DNA of 64,000 nt, from the NCBI RefSeq assembly GCF_002887735.1, contig NZ_PKQP01000003.1, positions 310,001-374,000 of the forward strand. Reading direction: 5' to 3'. Positions 1 to 12,875 of this stretch are shown one piece after another (position 1 is the first letter of the stretch; every line of letters begins with the position of its first letter). This DNA is from Stenotrophomonas bentonitica (GTDB lineage: Bacteria > Pseudomonadota > Gammaproteobacteria > Xanthomonadales > Xanthomonadaceae). Position numbers and translations under genes: made by a program. The notes beneath the pieces were generated by a model. It had not been told where the DNA came from and ran no database searches. It saw only the letters and a list, made by a program, of their open reading frames with translations.

Positions 1-196
1 TCAAGGCGGCCAGCTGTGCCTGCAAGGCGGGCGACAGCTGCGCCTCACGGGCGATGCGGGCCGCGGCGGAGGGCTGCTCCGGCGCCTGCCGCGCGGCGCG
101 GCGCACGCCACGGATCACCAGCCCGATGACCGCTGCAAATGCCAGCACGCCGGCCGTCCAGGTCACCCACTGTAGCCATCCCATCGTCTGCATCAT
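1..196 (-). CDS. Small membrane protein, 3' part cut by window edge
   Basis: Reading leftwards from an ATG at 196 (or the next ATG at 193) there is an open frame of about 65 codons that runs off the window without a stop. The first 30 residues contain one hydrophobic segment (about residues 7-29, Trp-rich at its start), followed by a basic stretch (RRAAR) and then an Ala/Gln-rich segment. This looks like a single-pass inner-membrane protein with a cytoplasmic tail. A GA-rich ribosome-binding stretch (AGGACGAGG) lies immediately upstream. It is read in the same direction as hemB, 32 bases downstream of the hemB stop. I do not recognise the family, and the C-terminus is not visible. Confidence 0.55.
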   Translation of the reverse strand, partial: MMQTMGWLQWVTWTAGVLAFAAVIGLVIRGVRRAARQAPEQPSAAARIAREAQLSPALQAQLAAL

Positions 197-227
197 CCTC
201 GTCCTGTATCGGGGTGGGCGCGTATTG

Positions 228-1244
<1,017 letters not shown>

Positions 1245-2162
1245 TTACTGCAGCAGGTACTGCCGCGGTTGCAGGGGCTCGGGCAGCGGCTGGACGCCCA
1301 GGCTGTCGAGCAGATCGATCTCGATGGTGCGCACCATCGCATCCAGCGGCAGGTCGTTGGATTCCAGCCCGAACGGCTCTTCCATCTCCTCGCCGAGCTG
1401 GTCCAGGCCGAAGAACGCATACGCCAACACGGCCGAGACCACCGGCGTGGCCCAGCCCAGCGAGCTGGCCAGGCCGAAGGGCAGCAGCACGCAGAACAGC
1501 CACGCGCAGCGGTGCAGCAGCAGCGTGTAGGCGAACGGCAGCGGGGTGGTCAGGATGCGCTCGCAACCGGCCTGGATGCTGGAAAGCGCATGCAGGCGTG
1601 TTTCGAACTGGGTGTACAGGTAGGGATCGAGCTGACCGGCGCGCAGCGCCTGGGCCAGATCGGAGGCGATCATCGCCAGCAGTTGATCCGGCACATTGCG
1701 GCGCTGGCCGAAACGCACGCGGTCGGCCTCGGCCACCCACGGCAGCGCCGCCAACGCCACGTCGCGGCCGCGCAGGCGGGCGGCCAGGGCATGCGCGAAG
1801 CCGATGCACAGCCGGCACACGCGGTCGCGCAGCGCAGGATCGTCGACCAGCAGCGCCTGGCACAGGCGGGCCAGGCTGCGCGATTCATAGATCAGCTGGC
1901 CCCACAGCTTGCGGCCTTCCCACCAACGCTCGAAGCAGGCGTTGTTGCGGAAGCTGAGGAAGATCGACAGCACCAGGCCCAGCAGCGTGAACGGCGCCAC
2001 CGAGACGCGCTCGATGCCCGGCGGGTGCCACAGCTCGGCCAGGGCGGCAACGGCAATGGACAGCAGCAGGATCGCCACGACTTTCGGGGCCACCGCCGGA
2101 ACGATGGAGCCGCGCAGGATGTAGAGCAGTTGCCAACCGTGGGGACGAGGACGAATGATCAT
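1245..2162 (-). CDS. Bestrophin-like (UPF0187) membrane channel family protein
   Basis: 305-residue protein of the bacterial bestrophin family, whose characterised members form pentameric ion channels in the inner membrane. The N-terminal half holds hydrophobic segments around residues 23-43 and 55-72, followed by the family hallmark FRNNACFERWWEGRKLWG (about residues 72-89). More hydrophobic segments lie near residues 215-250. Length matches other bacterial members (about 300). The start ATG at 2162 is the first in frame (MII...), with only a weak ribosome-binding site. It lies 27 bases upstream of hemB and may be co-transcribed with it. The ion it conducts cannot be told from sequence. Confidence 0.85.
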   Translation of the reverse strand: MIIRPRPHGWQLLYILRGSIVPAVAPKVVAILLLSIAVAALAELWHPPGIERVSVAPFTLLGLVLSIFLSFRNNACFERWWEGRKLWGQLIYESRSLARLCQALLVDDPALRDRVCRLCIGFAHALAARLRGRDVALAALPWVAEADRVRFGQRRNVPDQLLAMIASDLAQALRAGQLDPYLYTQFETRLHALSSIQAGCERILTTPLPFAYTLLLHRCAWLFCVLLPFGLASSLGWATPVVSAVLAYAFFGLDQLGEEMEEPFGLESNDLPLDAMVRTIEIDLLDSLGVQPLPEPLQPRQYLLQ

Positions 2163-2285
2163 CGGTGCAGGGAGAGCGCCCGGACGGGCGTGGACCGCCG
2201 GCGGAGCCGGATGCGGCAGCCGGTCATTCTACGCCGATGGTGCCGGGCGGCAGTGAGCTGCGACGGTCGGTCGCACCCGCATGGC

Positions 2286-2534
2286 TCAGATGATGCCGCC
2301 GCCCAGCCCGAGCCGGACGATGCCGACCACCACCACGATGCCGTTGAGCACCAGCCCGGTCCAGGCCCGGCCGCGCTTGCTGACGTGGGTGAACAGGATG
2401 CCGATGGCGGCGATGACCGCGCCCACGGCGGCGAACGGGATCAGGAACCAGTTGCCCCAGCCCAGCAGCGGGATCAGGGCCACAATCATCCAGAGCAGCG
2501 CCACGATGCCCCACAACAGACTGATCAATCCCAT
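2286..2534 (-). CDS. Small two-to-three-pass membrane protein
   Basis: 82-residue protein that is almost entirely hydrophobic: segments at about residues 3-22, 28-49 and 58-80, with a short basic link (HVSKRGRAW) between the second and third. This is the pattern of small inner-membrane proteins of unknown function that carry a DUF4190-like hydrophobic pattern, but I cannot name the family. The ATG at 2534 is preceded by CTCAAGGAGCCGGGC on the minus strand, a good ribosome-binding site (AAGGAG). It stands alone between the bestrophin-like gene and a divergent lipoprotein gene. Confidence 0.6.
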   Translation of the reverse strand: MGLISLLWGIVALLWMIVALIPLLGWGNWFLIPFAAVGAVIAAIGILFTHVSKRGRAWTGLVLNGIVVVVGIVRLGLGGGII

Positions 2535-2715
2535 GCCCGGCTCCTTGAGGTGAATGCGTGGCCCACCATAGCGGTTCCGGGCGCAGGCGCAAGCGGCAGC
2601 GAGACGCCGTTGGCGGGGGCCTCACCGCGGCGGTGCTAGGGTGCACTGGCAGGGGTTGGCACCGATTCAGTCGCCAGCGCCGATCATCCCAGCCATCACA
2701 CACAGGGGTAACGCC

Positions 2716-3174
2716 ATGAACATCCGATGCGCCGCATTGCTGGGCCTGGCGCTGCTCAGCGCTGGCTGTGCCAGCACCTCCAAGGTCATGCTCGGCCAGG
2801 CACGTGCGCCGGTCGATCCGGCCACGGTCCAGATCTACTCCACGCCGCCGGCCGGCTCACAGGAAATCGCCCAGCTTGAATCGGCCAGTGCGGTCGGCTT
2901 CGGCACGCAGGGCCAGACCGATGCGGCCGTGATGCGGCTCAAGCGTGAAGCGGCCGCCCTCGGTGCCAATGGCGTGATCCTGATGGGCGTCGGCTCCAGC
3001 GGTTCGCCGGTGGGCATGTCCGTCGGTGCGGGCAGCTATGGCTCGCACGTGGGCGGTGGCGTCGGCATCGGCATTCCGACCACGCAGAAGCGCGCGGCCG
3101 GCGTGGCCATCTGGGTACCCAACCCGCCGCCGGCGCCGCGCCTGCCCACGCAGACGATCACGCCGCAGCGCTAA
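2716..3174 (+). CDS. Hypothetical lipoprotein
   Basis: 152-residue exported protein. The N-terminus has a short basic start, a hydrophobic run and the lipobox LLSAGC, so it should be lipid-modified at the Cys near residue 17. The mature part contains a Gly/Ser/Val-rich stretch (about residues 100-130) and a proline-rich tail (PNPPPAPRLPTQ). Residues 40-100 resemble small periplasmic YbjQ/heavy-metal-binding-like domains only loosely (a LKREAAALGANGVILMGVG-type turn), so I leave the function open. The ATG at 2716 is chosen over an upstream in-frame ATG at 2641 because only the downstream one gives a proper signal peptide, and it follows CAGGGGTAACGCC. A repeat pair follows the stop. Confidence 0.72.
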   Translation: MNIRCAALLGLALLSAGCASTSKVMLGQARAPVDPATVQIYSTPPAGSQEIAQLESASAVGFGTQGQTDAAVMRLKREAAALGANGVILMGVGSSGSPVGMSVGAGSYGSHVGGGVGIGIPTTQKRAAGVAIWVPNPPPAPRLPTQTITPQR

Positions 3175-3185
3175 CCGGCGCCGCG

Positions 3186-3247
3186 GTAGGCCACGACCGT
3201 TGGTCGTGGCGGCCGGGCCAGCGCACCGACCAACGGTCGGTGCCTAC
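3186..3247. repeat. SMAG/REP-like inverted pair
   Basis: Two hairpins in opposite orientation. The first is GTAG-headed, with arms CCACGACC / GGTCGTGG (3191-3209); the second has arms CACCGACC / GGTCGGTG followed by CTAC. The GTAG...CTAC ends and the tail-to-tail pairing are the pattern of Stenotrophomonas SMAG (REP) palindromes. It sits between the convergent ends of the lipoprotein gene and the DUF885 gene, a typical place for such elements. Confidence 0.75.
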
Positions 3248-3278
3248 CGGGAAACGCCCCGCACCTACCGGAACCGTG

Positions 3279-5090
3279 TCAGCGCTTGGCCGCGCTGTTG
3301 TACTTCGGCACGAACACCTCGTTCACTGCCTTGGCCAGCTGGTCCGGCGGCAGCAGGCCCTGGTCCAGCAGGAAGTTGTTGAACGCCAGCCGGTCGAAGC
3401 GATCGCCCAGCGCCAGCTCGGTCTGCATGCGCAGCTCAAGGATGCGGGTGTAACCGTAGAAGTAGCTGCCGGCCTGGCCGGGCATGCGCACCATGTAGCG
3501 GTCCAGTTCCTGGGTGGCCATCGCCTTGGACAGGCCGACTTCGTCGATCAGCACGCGCTCGGCGTTGGCACGGTCGATCTGGCCCAGGTTGAGCATCGGG
3601 TCCAGCATTGCGCGCGCGGCACGCAGCAGGCGGAACTGCAGCGCGATCAGCTGCCCGTCCAGCGGCTCGTACGGCACCATCTCCGCTTCGGCATACAACG
3701 CCCAGCCTTCCACGTTGACCGAGTTGAAGGCGAACATGGTGCGCGCCAGCGAGATGCCGCGCTCGACCATCGCGGTGAACTGCAGCTCGTGGCCCGGGCG
3801 GCCTTCATGCGCGCTCAGCGTCCAGGCGGCCGAGCCGAAGTTGAAATCGTCGTACTGCGCGGCCTTGTCGCCGGCGGCCGGGTTGCCCAGCGGCAGCACG
3901 AAGGTGCCCTGCTGCCCGGTGTTGCCGACCAGCGGGGCCGGCAGGAAATGCGGGGCCGGCGAGGCGGCACTTTCGGCAGCCGAGCCCAGCCGCATCTGCA
4001 TCGGGCGCTGCGGCACATCGACGATCTTTTCCTTGCGGATGATCGGGTCGATCGCATCGATCACGCCACGGTAGTGGTGCTCAAGCTGGTCGTCAGGAAT
4101 CTTGTCGCCCTTGAGCGCACGCACCACCGCGACCGGATCGGTGGGGTCGGTGACCTTCAGGCCCTTGGCCTGCACCACCAGCGGTGCCAGCTGGCGCATC
4201 GCCGACCGGGTTTCCATGAATTCCAGCTGGGCCCGCTGCATCAGCAGCGCCGGGGCGATGTCGATGCCCACGCGCTTGAGCTGGTAGGCATACAGCGGCT
4301 CGGGCAGGCGCGCGTCGGTGCGGGCCTTGGGCAGCACGTCACGGCGGGTCCAGTCGCGGTACTCGCGCAGCTGGCTGGCGATGGTCTGCAGCGCCTGCTC
4401 GGCACCGGCGACCTTGTACTTGCCGAACAGCTGCTCGATGCCGCTGATGTAGGTATCCACATTGGCCAGCGACTGCTCGACTTCGATCTTCGTCGGCTGC
4501 AGCAGGCTCTTGTCGCCCAGGCGCTCTTCGTAGCGCTGGCGCGACAGCGTGGTCACCGGCTGCGTGCCCGGGGCAAGCCCGGCGTAGGCCTTCAGGCGGT
4601 CCAGCGCCTTGGCGCGGCGTTCGGCGGGCACCTGGTCGGACAGCAGCAGGTTGAGGCCGCTGAACACGGTCTGCGGGGTATCGCTCCACGGCAGCAGGTA
4701 CTTCTCGTTGAGTTCGCTGCCTTCGATGTTCTGGTCGGCGGCGGCGATCATGATCGCCAGGTCCTGGCGGACATTGGGATCGCGCTCGGTGGCGAGCTTG
4801 GCCTGCAGCTCACTGCGCGACTTGGCCATCGCCGCGCGGTAGCGGGCGCCGTTGTCCGGGCCGAAGTCGGCCACCTTGTCGTCGTAGCCCGGCACGCCGA
4901 AGAAGCCGGTTTCTTCCGGCTGGAACGGGCCCTGCGCATCCAGCAGGATCTGCGCGAGCTGATTGCTGCGGGTCACCCAGGCCGGCGAAGCGGCGGGCTT
5001 GGCGGCTGCCGGCGCGGCCAAGGCCGGGGGAGCCGACAGCGCGGCGGGAACGGACAGCGCAAGCGCAACGGCGAGGACAAGCGGCTTCAT
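3279..5090 (-). CDS. DUF885 family exported protein, putative metallopeptidase
   Basis: 603-residue protein of the DUF885 family. An N-terminal signal peptide (MKPLVLAVALALSVPAALSAPPALAA) predicts export to the periplasm. The family hallmark HEGRPGHE (in SAHEGRPGHELQF) and the downstream GWALYAEAEM are present; these His/Glu residues are thought to be metal-binding in this HExx-like family, which is treated as putative carboxypeptidases. The ATG at 5090 is preferred over an in-frame upstream start at 5162, because it begins the signal peptide and follows GGAGTTCCTGC. It is transcribed in the same direction as the Coa1-like gene and the DPP-IV-like gene upstream. Substrate unknown. Confidence 0.85.
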   Translation of the reverse strand: MKPLVLAVALALSVPAALSAPPALAAPAAAKPAASPAWVTRSNQLAQILLDAQGPFQPEETGFFGVPGYDDKVADFGPDNGARYRAAMAKSRSELQAKLATERDPNVRQDLAIMIAAADQNIEGSELNEKYLLPWSDTPQTVFSGLNLLLSDQVPAERRAKALDRLKAYAGLAPGTQPVTTLSRQRYEERLGDKSLLQPTKIEVEQSLANVDTYISGIEQLFGKYKVAGAEQALQTIASQLREYRDWTRRDVLPKARTDARLPEPLYAYQLKRVGIDIAPALLMQRAQLEFMETRSAMRQLAPLVVQAKGLKVTDPTDPVAVVRALKGDKIPDDQLEHHYRGVIDAIDPIIRKEKIVDVPQRPMQMRLGSAAESAASPAPHFLPAPLVGNTGQQGTFVLPLGNPAAGDKAAQYDDFNFGSAAWTLSAHEGRPGHELQFTAMVERGISLARTMFAFNSVNVEGWALYAEAEMVPYEPLDGQLIALQFRLLRAARAMLDPMLNLGQIDRANAERVLIDEVGLSKAMATQELDRYMVRMPGQAGSYFYGYTRILELRMQTELALGDRFDRLAFNNFLLDQGLLPPDQLAKAVNEVFVPKYNSAAKR

Positions 5091-5169
5091 GCAGGAACTC
5101 CAGGGCAGGATGCCTGCGACCCTACGCACTTGGCGGGTCCGGGGCAATTGGCCGGAGGTCATGCGCCGC

Positions 5170-5679
5170 TCAGATCTGCAAGGCCTCCGGTGCCGGCGGG
5201 CAGTCCCCCTTCGCCCGGCACTCTTCGAGCGCGCAACTGTCCGCGGCTTCGAGGTCGTCCAGGGCGGCCAGATCGATCGCCTCCTTGCCGTCGGTCACCA
5301 CGTACAGCATCGGGTAGTCCCAGTGCTCGCCGGCGCGCTTGGCGTTGAGGAAGATGCGGCCGTTGCCCTGCGGGCCGGACACCGCGATCACGAACTGGCT
5401 CTGCCCGTTGGAATGCATCGAGCCGGCGGGCAGGTAGCCATCGCGCAGCGGCTCACCCAGGGCCGCCACCAGTTCGATGTTGCAGCGCGCGCGGCGCATG
5501 GCTTCCTGGTAGGGCGTGCTGGACTTGCTCCAGTACGCCCACTGGGACAGCGCGAACCCTACCGCGCCCGCTGCCGCCGCCATACCGACCACCACCGCAA
5601 GCGGCATCGCCCAGCGCCAGTGGCGACGCCACCAGCCGGTGGGCACGGTCGAACCAGGAAGCGCGGGCGGCAATGTCAT
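5170..5679 (-). CDS. Coa1-like (cytochrome oxidase assembly protein 1 family) membrane protein
   Basis: 169-residue protein with one N-terminal membrane segment (about residues 22-47, AMPLAVVVGMAAAAGAVGFAL) and a periplasmic domain with the Coa1-like pattern: a Tyr-rich junction (YQEAMRRARCN), an LG-rich turn, then GPQGNGRIFLNAKRAGEHWDY. Mitochondrial Coa1 helps mature cytochrome oxidase subunit 1; bacterial relatives are mostly uncharacterised. Four cysteines occur, three near the C-terminus. I chose ATG 5679, which is preceded by AAGGAGTTTGCCG; a TTG two codons upstream is less likely. It lies between two exported peptidase-type genes and has no cytochrome oxidase neighbours, so a respiratory role is uncertain. 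Confidence 0.65.
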   Translation of the reverse strand: MTLPPALPGSTVPTGWWRRHWRWAMPLAVVVGMAAAAGAVGFALSQWAYWSKSSTPYQEAMRRARCNIELVAALGEPLRDGYLPAGSMHSNGQSQFVIAVSGPQGNGRIFLNAKRAGEHWDYPMLYVVTDGKEAIDLAALDDLEAADSCALEECRAKGDCPPAPEALQI

Positions 5680-5718
5680 CGGCAAACTCCTTGTCAGGCC
5701 GGTGGCGGAAACGCGGCA

Positions 5719-8797
<3,079 letters not shown>

Positions 8798-8903
8798 GGC
8801 GACGGCTCGCGGATTGGGAATACCGAGTCTAGTCCGTCATTCGGCTTGGCAGGGTCAAGCCGGACCGTTACGCTGCGCCGTCCCCGCAACGCAGCATCCC
8901 AGC

Positions 8904-9539
8904 ATGAGCTCGACCCAGACTCCCATCAGTCCCCTGTCCTCCCTGATCTTCGCCTCGCGCTGGCTGCAGCTGCCGCTGTACCTGGGCCTGATCCTGGCCC
9001 AATGCGTCTATGTGTTCCTGTTCGGCAAGGAGTTGTGGCACCTGCTGCACAAGGCCAACACCATGGGCGAGCAGGAGATCATGCTGCTGGTGCTGGGCCT
9101 GATCGACGTGGTGATGATCTCCAACCTGCTGGTGATGGTGATCGTGGGCGGCTATGAGACCTTCGTATCGCGCCTGCGCCTGGAAAACCACCCCGACCAG
9201 CCGGAATGGCTGAGCCACGTCAACGCGAGCGTGCTGAAGGTGAAGCTGGCGCTGTCGATCATCGGTATCTCCTCGATCCACCTGCTGAAGACGTTCATTG
9301 CGGCGGGCAATCTGGATGGGCTGCCGTCGTGCAACAGCGACGCTTACTTGCAAGCCGTTTCGGCCGCAGTTGCAGCCGCCGGCCCCACGGCCGCCGTAGC
9401 TTTCAAGTGCTCGGCCATGACCTCGACCGGGGTGATGTGGCAGACCATCATCCATGCCGCCTTCATCCTCTCGGCAATCGGCATCGCCTACACCGACAAG
9501 CTGATGAACGGCACGCCGAGCAAGACGCTGTCGCACTGA
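8904..9539 (+). CDS. UPF0114 (YqhA-type) inner-membrane protein
   Basis: 211-residue membrane protein of the UPF0114/TIGR00645 family. Hydrophobic segments lie at about residues 19-42, 57-80 and 116-136, with a final one near residues 180-200. The family signature around [15 protein letters not shown] and [25 protein letters not shown] is present. The insertion between the third and fourth segments (about residues 141-170, Ala-rich with two Cys) is longer than I expect from the E. coli protein. ATG 8904 (MSSTQ) is chosen because the in-frame sequence upstream has no protein character. No function is established for the family. Confidence 0.85.
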   Translation: MSSTQTPISPLSSLIFASRWLQLPLYLGLILAQCVYVFLFGKELWHLLHKANTMGEQEIMLLVLGLIDVVMISNLLVMVIVGGYETFVSRLRLENHPDQPEWLSHVNASVLKVKLALSIIGISSIHLLKTFIAAGNLDGLPSCNSDAYLQAVSAAVAAAGPTAAVAFKCSAMTSTGVMWQTIIHAAFILSAIGIAYTDKLMNGTPSKTLSH

Positions 9540-9725
9540 CACTTGCCCGGCAGCGGCGGCATCGGTGAGGATGCCCCTGTCCTGACCGCCTGGCCCCCGG
9601 GCCGGGCGGGGTGATGCTAGATTGCACACCTGCGGGTCCGCCATGGACGTCGGGAAACGTCCAGGGCCTTCGGTCGGCCTGACCGCATCAGGCCCTACGT
9701 ATCGTCGTCTTCAAAGGGGAGTTGG

Positions 9726-10727
9726 ATGTCGCACGTCAAGACTCATGGCCCGGCGCGCCTGTTCGCGCCGATGATCCTGCTGGTCGCCCTGTCCGCCTGC
9801 TCGGGCAAGGACGACGCCGCACCGGCCGCGCCTGCGGCACCCGCCACCCCCACTGCTGCGCCGGCCGCACCGGCGGTCTCGGCCAAGGTCCAGTCGCTGG
9901 GTACCGAGGAACTGCGTGAGCTGGCCAGCAAGGCCCTGCGCGAAAACCGCATGTACGCCCCGGCCGGCGACAACGCCATCGAGTACTACCTGGCGCTGCG
10001 CGACAAGACCCCGGATGACGCCTCGGTCAAAAGCGCGCTGACCGATCTGCTGCCCTATACCCTGATCGCCGCCGAGCAGAACCTGGGCCGCGAGGATTTC
10101 GCCGAAACCCAGCGCCTGGTTGCGCTGATCGAAAAGGTTGACCCGGCCGCCCCCGCACTGCCGCGCCTGAAACAAGGCATCAGCGGCAGCATGCAGACTG
10201 CGCTCAAGCGCACCCAGGAAGAGACCGACAAGGTCAAGAAAGACGCCGAGACCCGCGCCAAGCAGCTGGTTGAACAGCAGCGCCTGGCACAGCAGCAGAG
10301 CACCGAAGCCGAGGCCGCGCGGCAGATCGCCGCGCAGCAGGAAGCCGCGCGCCGCGACACCGACCGCCAGGATGCCGAGCGTCAGGCCACCGCCCGCCGC
10401 GAGGCCGAACAGCGCCAGCAGCAGGCCGCCGCCCAGCAGGCCGCGGCCACCCGCCAGGCCGCCGCGGCGCCGAGCCTGCGCCCGGTCAGCACCCCGGCCC
10501 CGCGTTACCCGGCCGACGCGCTGCGTTCGGGCACCTCCGGCGAAGTGCTGGTCGAGCTCACCGTCGGCACCGACGGTTCGGTGACCGCCGCCCGCGTGCT
10601 GCGCGCCACCCCGGCGCGCGTGTTCGACCGCGAAGCGCTCAACGCCGTCAAGCGTTGGAAATTCGAGCCGGTCGGCGCCCCGGTCACCACGCGCCGCACG
10701 CTTGCCTTCGCGCCGGAAGGCGGTTGA
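9726..10727 (+). CDS. Lipoprotein with coiled coil and C-terminal TonB-like domain
   Basis: 333-residue protein. Residues 15-25 (PMILLVALSAC) form a lipoprotein signal with LSAC, so Cys25 should be acylated. An Ala/Pro-rich linker (26-50) is followed by a helical region (60-165) with regularly spaced charged residues. A long Gln/Glu/Ala/Arg coiled coil spans about 180-245. The last 85 residues are a TonB C-terminal fold: PRYPADALRSGTSGEVLVEL...VTAARVLRATPARVFDREALNAVKRWKFEP. TonB proteins normally have an uncleaved N-terminal membrane helix that contacts ExbB; this one appears lipid-anchored instead, and no exbB/exbD is nearby. It has a strong ribosome-binding site (AAAGGGGAGTTGG) and an intrinsic terminator downstream. 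Confidence 0.8.
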   Translation: MSHVKTHGPARLFAPMILLVALSACSGKDDAAPAAPAAPATPTAAPAAPAVSAKVQSLGTEELRELASKALRENRMYAPAGDNAIEYYLALRDKTPDDASVKSALTDLLPYTLIAAEQNLGREDFAETQRLVALIEKVDPAAPALPRLKQGISGSMQTALKRTQEETDKVKKDAETRAKQLVEQQRLAQQQSTEAEAARQIAAQQEAARRDTDRQDAERQATARREAEQRQQQAAAQQAAATRQAAAAPSLRPVSTPAPRYPADALRSGTSGEVLVELTVGTDGSVTAARVLRATPARVFDREALNAVKRWKFEPVGAPVTTRRTLAFAPEGG

Positions 10728-10753
10728 TCGCAGCGTAAGGTGGGAGGACGAAA

Positions 10754-10779
10754 GGCCCGGAGTGATCCGGGCCTTTTTT
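10754..10779 (+). terminator. Intrinsic terminator after TonB-like gene
   Basis: An 8-bp perfect GC-rich stem (GGCCCGGA / TCCGGGCC) with a 4-base loop, followed at once by six T. It begins 27 bases after the stop of the TonB-like lipoprotein gene. Confidence 0.93.
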
Positions 10780-10809
10780 CTGATTTCAGTGGCGCATGCA
10801 GCACTGCCG

Positions 10810-11475
10810 CTATAGGGCAGTCGAAGGTTCTTGCAACGCCATGGTGGCGGGCAACCCAGCGCTGACGAGATCACGCCCTGCCATCCCCACGCCGAGCAGG
10901 GCAATCAGCATCAGCAAGACGCCTGAGACGCGCAGCATCCCCCGGTGCACGTTTGGTTTCACCAACCGCCGGACCAACAGGCAGACCGTCATCAGGGTGG
11001 CGAAGTCCAGCACGATCCACAGTCCGGTCAGCAGCCCCAGGCTCACCGTTGGCTGAGGCGTGATCTCGAGGAACTGCGGAAAGAACGATGCGAAGAAGAT
11101 GATGTCTTTAGGGTTCGAGATCGACATCACGAAGCCCTTTGTGAAACTCCCGTGCGTCGCCACCGGCGTGGCCGCCGCCGCCCTTCCGGCATCGTGCAGC
11201 ATCTGGTAGCCGAGATAGCCGATGTAGAGGGCGCCGCCGCCTTTGAGCAAGGTAAACACCGTCTCATTGATGGACAGCAGCCCTTGGACGACCAGCATCG
11301 ACAGCACGATCAGTACGAGGGAGCCAGCGTTAGTGCCGGCAATCGCCCGAAGCGCCAGCTTCGGTCCACCGACGATGCCGGTGCCTGCCACGAACACCGC
11401 AACAGGGCCTGGCATGGCGATCATCACGACCACGCTGAAAACGTACAACACGACAAGATTGGCATCGATATGCAT
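10810..11475 (-). CDS. LysE/RhtB family amino-acid exporter
   Basis: 221-residue inner-membrane exporter of the LysE/RhtB family, which pumps amino acids or homoserine lactone-like compounds out of the cell. The N-terminal motif is intact (YVFSVVVMIAMPGPVAVFVAGTG), with MPGP in the first helix and the second conserved segment GGGALYIGYLGYQML (about residues 60-75). Hydrophobic segments also occur near 110-135, 140-165 and 180-205. ATG 11475 (MHIDANL) is preferred to an in-frame upstream ATG at 11511, as the added 12 residues are basic and unlike family N-termini. Base composition is slightly less GC-rich than its neighbours. Substrate unknown. Confidence 0.87.
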   Translation of the reverse strand: MHIDANLVVLYVFSVVVMIAMPGPVAVFVAGTGIVGGPKLALRAIAGTNAGSLVLIVLSMLVVQGLLSINETVFTLLKGGGALYIGYLGYQMLHDAGRAAAATPVATHGSFTKGFVMSISNPKDIIFFASFFPQFLEITPQPTVSLGLLTGLWIVLDFATLMTVCLLVRRLVKPNVHRGMLRVSGVLLMLIALLGVGMAGRDLVSAGLPATMALQEPSTAL

Positions 11476-11648
11476 GGGCGGGCTCGCTCTCCGTCTCCGA
11501 AAGCTCGTCACCCATCAATCTAGCCGGACAGCATCGCGGTAAGCGCAGATCGCCTGCGAGTGCAGCCTCTACCAGTGATCCCATGTGTCGTATCCAACAC
11601 GGACCGCGCCTCACCGGTCAAGCGCTGAGGCGCGCTGTCGTCATGCGA

Positions 11649-11691
11649 ATCCACCCCTGAAGAAGGGCCCCTTTCGGAGCCCTTCGTGGAT
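11649..11691 (-). terminator. Bulged hairpin at the end of the ABC permease gene
   Basis: On the minus strand the last base of the permease stop codon begins a stem ATCCAC+GAAGGGC closing with GCCCTTC and, after a 7-base bulge, GTGGAT. There is no clear T-run, so it is terminator-like rather than a textbook intrinsic terminator. Confidence 0.45.
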
Positions 11692-12875
11692 CAACCCGAA
11701 ATCGCCAACCGTTCCTGATGGTAGCGACGCACCGCGGCATACCAGAACAGCGCCGCCAGACCGAAGCCCGCGCCCAGGTACACCGCCCACATCTGCGCGC
11801 TGATCGTTTCGTGGCGGATGATCTTGAGCAGCATCTGGTTCTGCGCCAGGAACGGCACCGCAAACTGCCACAGCTCACTCTTGATCGGGTACACCATCAG
11901 CGCGTAACCCGGCAGCATCGGCAGCAGCATCAGCCAGGTCATGTGGCTCTGGGCTTCTTTCATGCTCTTGGCCGCCGCCGACAGGAAGGTCAGCAGCGAG
12001 GTGCCGATGAACAGCATCGGCAGCATGATCAGCAGCATCTGCAGCATCGGCAGGAAGCCCATGTTGAGCTGCCGGCCTACCCCGCCGGAGGATAGCTGCG
12101 CGCTGATCTTGAAGGCCGCCAGGGTCAGCAGCAGCGATGCGACACCCACGGCGCAGGCCGCAGCGATCTTGCCGCTGACGATCGCGCTGCGCGGTGCGGG
12201 GGTGGCGAGCAGCGGCTCCAGCGATTGCCGCTCACGTTCGCCGGCCGTGGTATCCATCACCAGGTAGGCACCGCCCAGGAACGAGGTGATGGTGAGCAGA
12301 ATCGGCAACAGCACCGAGAGCATCATCCCGCGCTTGGCTTCGGCGGTCGCGAGGTCCTGTGCGGCGACGTCCAGCGGGCGCGCCACCTGTGCATCGATCC
12401 CGCGCGCCAGCAGGCGCAGGGCACCGACCTGCTGGCTGTAGCCACCCAATGCCGCTTCCAGACGGCTGCTGGGAATATCGGCAGCGCGGCGGGTGCTGTC
12501 CTTGATGATCTCCACCAGCGCCGGGCGGCCGTCGGCCCAGTCCTTGCCGAAGTCCGGGCTGATGCGCAGCGCCACATCAATGCGCTGGCTTCGGATCGCT
12601 TCGGTGAGGTCCTTCGGTGCCTCGGTCGCATTGAGACCCTGCGATGCCAGGAAACGCACCAGATTGGGGGCATGCTCGCCGCCGATCATCGGTATTTCCA
12701 GCGGCTGCTCGATCTGCGTCTTGACCCGGCTTTCGGCCAGCTTGCTCATGCCGAGAATCAGCACGGGATACAGCAGCGGTCCCAGCAGCAGGGTCAGCGC
12801 GAGGGTGCGGCGGTCGCGGGAGAGATCGCGCAGTTCCTTGCGCATCACGGTCAACAGCGTGGCGAACGAACTCAT
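11691..12875 (-). CDS. ABC transporter permease, NatB-type
   Basis: 394-residue inner-membrane permease with the ABC2/NatB layout: one N-terminal membrane segment (about residues 27-43), a large extracytoplasmic domain (45-180), then five to six segments clustered between about 185 and 385. The stretch TTAGERERQSLEPLLATPAPR (about residues 208-228) is a hallmark of the NatB family, as is RDRRTL near the N-terminus. NatAB in Bacillus exports sodium; here the substrate is unknown. Its ATG overlaps the TGA of the ATPase gene upstream (ATGA at 12872-12875), so the two are translationally coupled. Confidence 0.9.
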   Translation of the reverse strand: MSSFATLLTVMRKELRDLSRDRRTLALTLLLGPLLYPVLILGMSKLAESRVKTQIEQPLEIPMIGGEHAPNLVRFLASQGLNATEAPKDLTEAIRSQRIDVALRISPDFGKDWADGRPALVEIIKDSTRRAADIPSSRLEAALGGYSQQVGALRLLARGIDAQVARPLDVAAQDLATAEAKRGMMLSVLLPILLTITSFLGGAYLVMDTTAGERERQSLEPLLATPAPRSAIVSGKIAAACAVGVASLLLTLAAFKISAQLSSGGVGRQLNMGFLPMLQMLLIMLPMLFIGTSLLTFLSAAAKSMKEAQSHMTWLMLLPMLPGYALMVYPIKSELWQFAVPFLAQNQMLLKIIRHETISAQMWAVYLGAGFGLAALFWYAAVRRYHQERLAISG

